A stretch of DNA of 18,747 nucleotides from CAKSXP01 sp964539115 (GTDB taxonomy: Bacteria; Bacillota; Clostridia; Oscillospirales; Oscillospiraceae): the NCBI GenBank assembly GCA_964539115.1, contig CAZIHY010000039.1:1-18747 (forward strand), read 5' to 3'. Positions 16,629-18,747 of this stretch are shown in pieces. The translations under genes and the position numbers were made by a program. The notes below the pieces were generated by a model. The model did not search any database, had not been told where the DNA came from, and was given only the letters and a program-made list of their open reading frames with translations. Each line of letters starts with the position of its first letter. Positions within the stretch are counted from its first letter, which is position 1.

Positions 16629-17272
16629 ACGAATCTACAGAGAGCCTTATTGCACAGGACCTTCTCGCCATACAGGCAGTGTATTTCCGTCCCGAAGAGC
16701 CGTTTATCTGGGCCAGCGGCATCAAAAGCCCCGTCTACTGCGACAACCGTCTCATCCTGACGGATGTTGTAGCACGAGGACACGTTGAAAATGCAATAGC
16801 CGAGACCGTAGCACGCGAGTTTCCCGATTGCGAGGTATTGATGGGAACAAGCACCGCCGGTATCGCCCACGCTGCGATAGCCGGACACATCCTCGGCATG
16901 CCGATGGGCTACGTCCGCTCGGGAGCCAAGGACCACGGCCGCCAAAACCAGATCGAAGGCCGCCTCACGCAGGGGCAGAAAGTCGTCGTGATAGAGGACC
17001 TCATCTCGACCGCGGGCAGCGTTCTCGAGGTCGTCGATGTACTGCGCCGCGCAGGGGCCGTTGTTCTAGGCGTTGTCAGCATCTTCACCTACGGTATGAA
17101 AAAGGGCCTCGAACGTCTGGAGGCCGCGGGAGTCCGGAACGTAAGCCTTACAAACTTTGATTACGTCGCCCGTTACGCAGCCGACAGCGGCTATATACGC
17201 CCCGAGGACATAGAAAGGCTGATAGCCTTCCGCGACAACCCTTCAGACGAGAGCTGGATCAAAGGAGAGTAA
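16625..17272 (+). CDS. pyrE: Orotate phosphoribosyltransferase
   Basis: This enzyme joins orotate to phosphoribosyl pyrophosphate to give OMP. It has 215 residues. The PRPP-binding motif is VVVIEDLISTAGS (about 120-132), with Ala where STGGS is the more usual reading. WASGIKSPVYCDNR (about 35-48) is the orotate region, and YVRSGAKDHGRQNQIEG supplies the mobile catalytic loop. ATG at 16625 overlaps the pyrF stop, with GGAG upstream. It ends two bases before pyrB. Confidence 0.96.
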   Translation: MNESTESLIAQDLLAIQAVYFRPEEPFIWASGIKSPVYCDNRLILTDVVARGHVENAIAETVAREFPDCEVLMGTSTAGIAHAAIAGHILGMPMGYVRSGAKDHGRQNQIEGRLTQGQKVVVIEDLISTAGSVLEVVDVLRRAGAVVLGVVSIFTYGMKKGLERLEAAGVRNVSLTNFDYVARYAADSGYIRPEDIERLIAFRDNPSDESWIKGE

Positions 17273-17274
17273 AA

Positions 17275-18189
17275 ATGAAGCACCTTATAGACATACTTGA
17301 CCTTTCGACCGGAGAGATAGACGAGCTGATCGACGTCGCCGGCAACATTATCGCGCAGCCGGAGCTATACCGCGAAAAGTGCCGGTATAAAAAACTTGCA
17401 ACTTTGTTTTTCGAACCTTCGACCCGTACTCGCCTGAGCTTTGAGGCCGCGATGTATGAGCTCGGCGGCAATGTGATCGGATTCTCAGAGGCTTCCAGCT
17501 CCTCCGCCGCGAAGGGCGAAAGCGTCTCCGACACCATACGTACCGTCGGCTGCTATGCAGACATAATCGCGATGCGCCATCCCAAGGAGGGCGCGCCGCT
17601 GGTCGCCTCCCTGCGTTCAACCGTTCCTATCATCAACGCCGGCGACGGCGGCCACAACCACCCGACTCAAACGCTGACGGACCTTCTGACGATCATGCGC
17701 GAAAAGGGACGCCTCTCCGGCCTGACCGTCGGCTTCTGCGGCGACCTGAAGTTCGGACGCACAGTCCACTCGCTGATAACCGCGTTGTCCAGATACGACA
17801 ACAACAAAATAGTTCTTATCTCCCCTGACGAACTCAAGCTTCCAAGCTATATTAAAAAGGACATTCTCAAAAAAAACGGTATCCCCTATATCCAGACACG
17901 CGATCTCGAGGAAGTCATGCCGCAGCTGGACATACTCTACATGACGCGGGTCCAGCGCGAGCGCTTCTTTAACGAAGCCGATTACGTCCGGCTCAAGGAC
18001 AGCTATATTCTTACAAAGGGCAAGCTTGCAAACGCGAAGAATGACCTTGCGATTATGCACCCGCTGCCGCGCGTCAACGAGATCTCAACGGAGATAGACG
18101 ACGACCCCCGCGCCTGCTACTTTAGACAGGTCGAATACGGCAAGTTCATTCGCATGGCGCTCATTCTCAAGCTGCTGGAGGTAAAATAA
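17275..18189 (+). CDS. pyrB: Aspartate carbamoyltransferase, catalytic subunit
   Basis: This enzyme makes carbamoyl aspartate from carbamoyl phosphate and aspartate, the committed step. It has 304 residues. The carbamoyl phosphate motif FFEPSTRTRLSFE has STRTR at 49-53. The mobile 80s loop reads SSAAKGES, HNHPTQTL provides the His and Gln contacts, KFGRTVHSL and MTRVQRERF give the later Arg residues, and HPLPRV starts at 262. All main active-site residues are therefore present. GGAG lies eight bases before ATG 17275. Being followed directly by pyrI, it should form the catalytic trimers of a feedback-regulated complex. Confidence 0.97.
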   Translation: MKHLIDILDLSTGEIDELIDVAGNIIAQPELYREKCRYKKLATLFFEPSTRTRLSFEAAMYELGGNVIGFSEASSSSAAKGESVSDTIRTVGCYADIIAMRHPKEGAPLVASLRSTVPIINAGDGGHNHPTQTLTDLLTIMREKGRLSGLTVGFCGDLKFGRTVHSLITALSRYDNNKIVLISPDELKLPSYIKKDILKKNGIPYIQTRDLEEVMPQLDILYMTRVQRERFFNEADYVRLKDSYILTKGKLANAKNDLAIMHPLPRVNEISTEIDDDPRACYFRQVEYGKFIRMALILKLLEVK

Positions 18190-18612
18190 ATGAATATTGA
18201 CTCGATAGTAAACGGCATCGTAATCGACCATATCGGGGCCGGCAAGAGCATGGAGCTGTACAATATCCTCAACCTTGGGGATCTGGACTGCTCCGTTGCG
18301 ATAATCAAGAATGCGGCCAGCCGAAAGATGGGCAAAAAGGACATCATCAAGATAGACGAAACTATAGACATCGACCTCGACGTTCTTGGCTATATAGACC
18401 CCAGCATAACCGTCAATATCATCAAGGACGGCAAAAAAGTTGCAAAACGCAATCTGGAGCTTCCGGAGCGCGTCGTGAACGTCATAAAATGCAAAAACCC
18501 CAGATGCATAACCTCCGTCGAGCCGAAAATTGACCAGATATTCAAGCTCACTAACCGCGACGCCCGCACATACCGCTGTATATACTGCGAAGCAAAGGCG
18601 GAAAAGGAATAA
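18190..18612 (+). CDS. pyrI: Aspartate carbamoyltransferase, regulatory subunit
   Basis: This subunit binds nucleotide effectors and joins the PyrB trimers. It has 140 residues, slightly shorter than the enterobacterial form. The N-terminal effector-binding domain (about 1-95) includes VIDHIGAGKSMELYNIL. The C-terminal zinc domain has Cys101, Cys106, Cys130 and Cys133 (CKNPRC and CIYC). It begins immediately after the pyrB stop, with its ribosome site GGAGG inside the pyrB end. It is the last gene of the operon. No hairpin terminator follows before the insertion sequence. Confidence 0.96.
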   Translation: MNIDSIVNGIVIDHIGAGKSMELYNILNLGDLDCSVAIIKNAASRKMGKKDIIKIDETIDIDLDVLGYIDPSITVNIIKDGKKVAKRNLELPERVVNVIKCKNPRCITSVEPKIDQIFKLTNRDARTYRCIYCEAKAEKE

Positions 18613-18667
18613 AAAAGAGCCCTCTGCAAAATGAACGGGACCAGTAAAAACGGATAATAGACAAAAG

Positions 18668-18706
18668 CCCCCTGATGTAGGAAAATGAAAGCACTACATC
18701 AGGGGG
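18668..18706 (+). promoter_or_regulatory. Hairpin that can hide the transposase ribosome site (and may end pyr transcripts)
   Basis: The arms CCCCCTGATGTAG (18668-18680) and CTACATCAGGGGG (18694-18706) pair perfectly over 13 bases, with a 13-base loop. The right arm ends in AGGGGG, the only ribosome-site-like sequence before ATG 18714. TGTTTTC follows, so it may also work as a terminator. Confidence 0.75.
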
Positions 18707-18713
18707 TGTTTTC

Positions 18714-18747
18714 ATGTCAAAGCGAAGATATACACATGTGCAGATGC
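18714..18747 (+). CDS. Start of a probable transposase (helix-turn-helix subunit), runs off the window
   Basis: ATG at 18714 begins M-S-K-R-R-Y-T-H-V-Q-M. This short basic start resembles the first subunit (OrfA, a helix-turn-helix protein) of IS3-like transposases in gut Clostridia. Only eleven codons are visible, so the assignment rests mainly on the terminal repeat and hairpin upstream. Confidence 0.45.
   Translation, partial: MSKRRYTHVQM

Larger units (their letters stand above)
18632..18747 (+). mobile_element. Left end of a probable IS3-family insertion sequence
   Basis: From TG at 18632 the sequence TGAACGGGACC then AGTAAAAACGGATA looks like the left terminal inverted repeat of IS3-family elements (TG start, C/G-rich core, then an A-rich stretch and GGA). 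It is followed by a large hairpin and a transposase-like start. It lies 19 bases after pyrI. The right end is outside the window, so this is a proposal from pattern only. Confidence 0.5.

Overview
The window looks like chromosomal DNA of a strictly anaerobic, moderately GC-rich member of the Clostridia, most like the Oscillospiraceae/Ruminococcaceae of the gut. The reasons are strong GGAGG-type ribosome sites, many GTG/TTG starts, a class IB dihydroorotate dehydrogenase (pyrK plus pyrD), a clostridial-style pyrB-pyrI pair, a DUF4358-type protein and an EF-G paralogue of the clostridial kind. This is inference from gene content, not a database match. The sequence is a scaffold: three runs of exactly 100 N (4222-4321, 7257-7356, 10894-10993) are gaps of unknown true length, and all three fall in or between genes. 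Reading frames across them must not be trusted.

Layout. (1) 1-1822, minus strand: a tight operon of small membrane and accessory proteins. In transcription order these are a rhomboid-like protein without the catalytic dyad and with a C-terminal zinc-binding module, a 95-residue three-helix membrane protein, a pentapeptide-repeat protein interrupted by an amber codon, and the first codons of another gene. (2) 1949-6362, plus strand: metK, rlmB and a large unusual membrane protein. The last appears to be a P-type ATPase that has lost its catalytic motifs and gained a long acidic Pro/Glu-rich cytoplasmic N-terminus. (3) 6395-8454: an EF-G-like GTPase with its own promoter and a strong terminator. 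(4) 8560-9912, minus: a MATE efflux transporter. It is divergent from (5) 10066-11666, plus: a membrane-anchored SGNH hydrolase, a DUF4358-type protein (its start lost in a gap) and a MarR regulator, closed by a two-way terminator. (6) 11837-12718, minus: a nitrilase-superfamily amidohydrolase. (7) 12965-18612, plus: pyrC-pyrK-pyrD-pyrF-pyrE-pyrB-pyrI, from a consensus promoter with a very short leader. (8) 18632 to the end: the left end of a probable IS3-family insertion sequence, 19 bases after the pyrI stop.

The pyr operon encodes every step of UMP synthesis after carbamoyl phosphate: PyrB/PyrI make carbamoyl aspartate, PyrC closes the ring, PyrD/PyrK oxidise dihydroorotate with NAD+, and PyrE and PyrF give OMP and UMP. 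carAB and pyrR are not in the window. Genes overlap by 1-8 bases or are 0-2 bases apart, so translational coupling is likely.

The 308-base space between the amidohydrolase and pyrC holds one promoter in each direction; I see nothing else in it. No tRNA, rRNA, CRISPR array or recognisable riboswitch was found. The most interesting item is the degenerate P-type ATPase-like protein at 3989-6362. The inactive rhomboid-like protein and the insertion sequence, which may sit inside the pyr terminator, are the next most worth checking.
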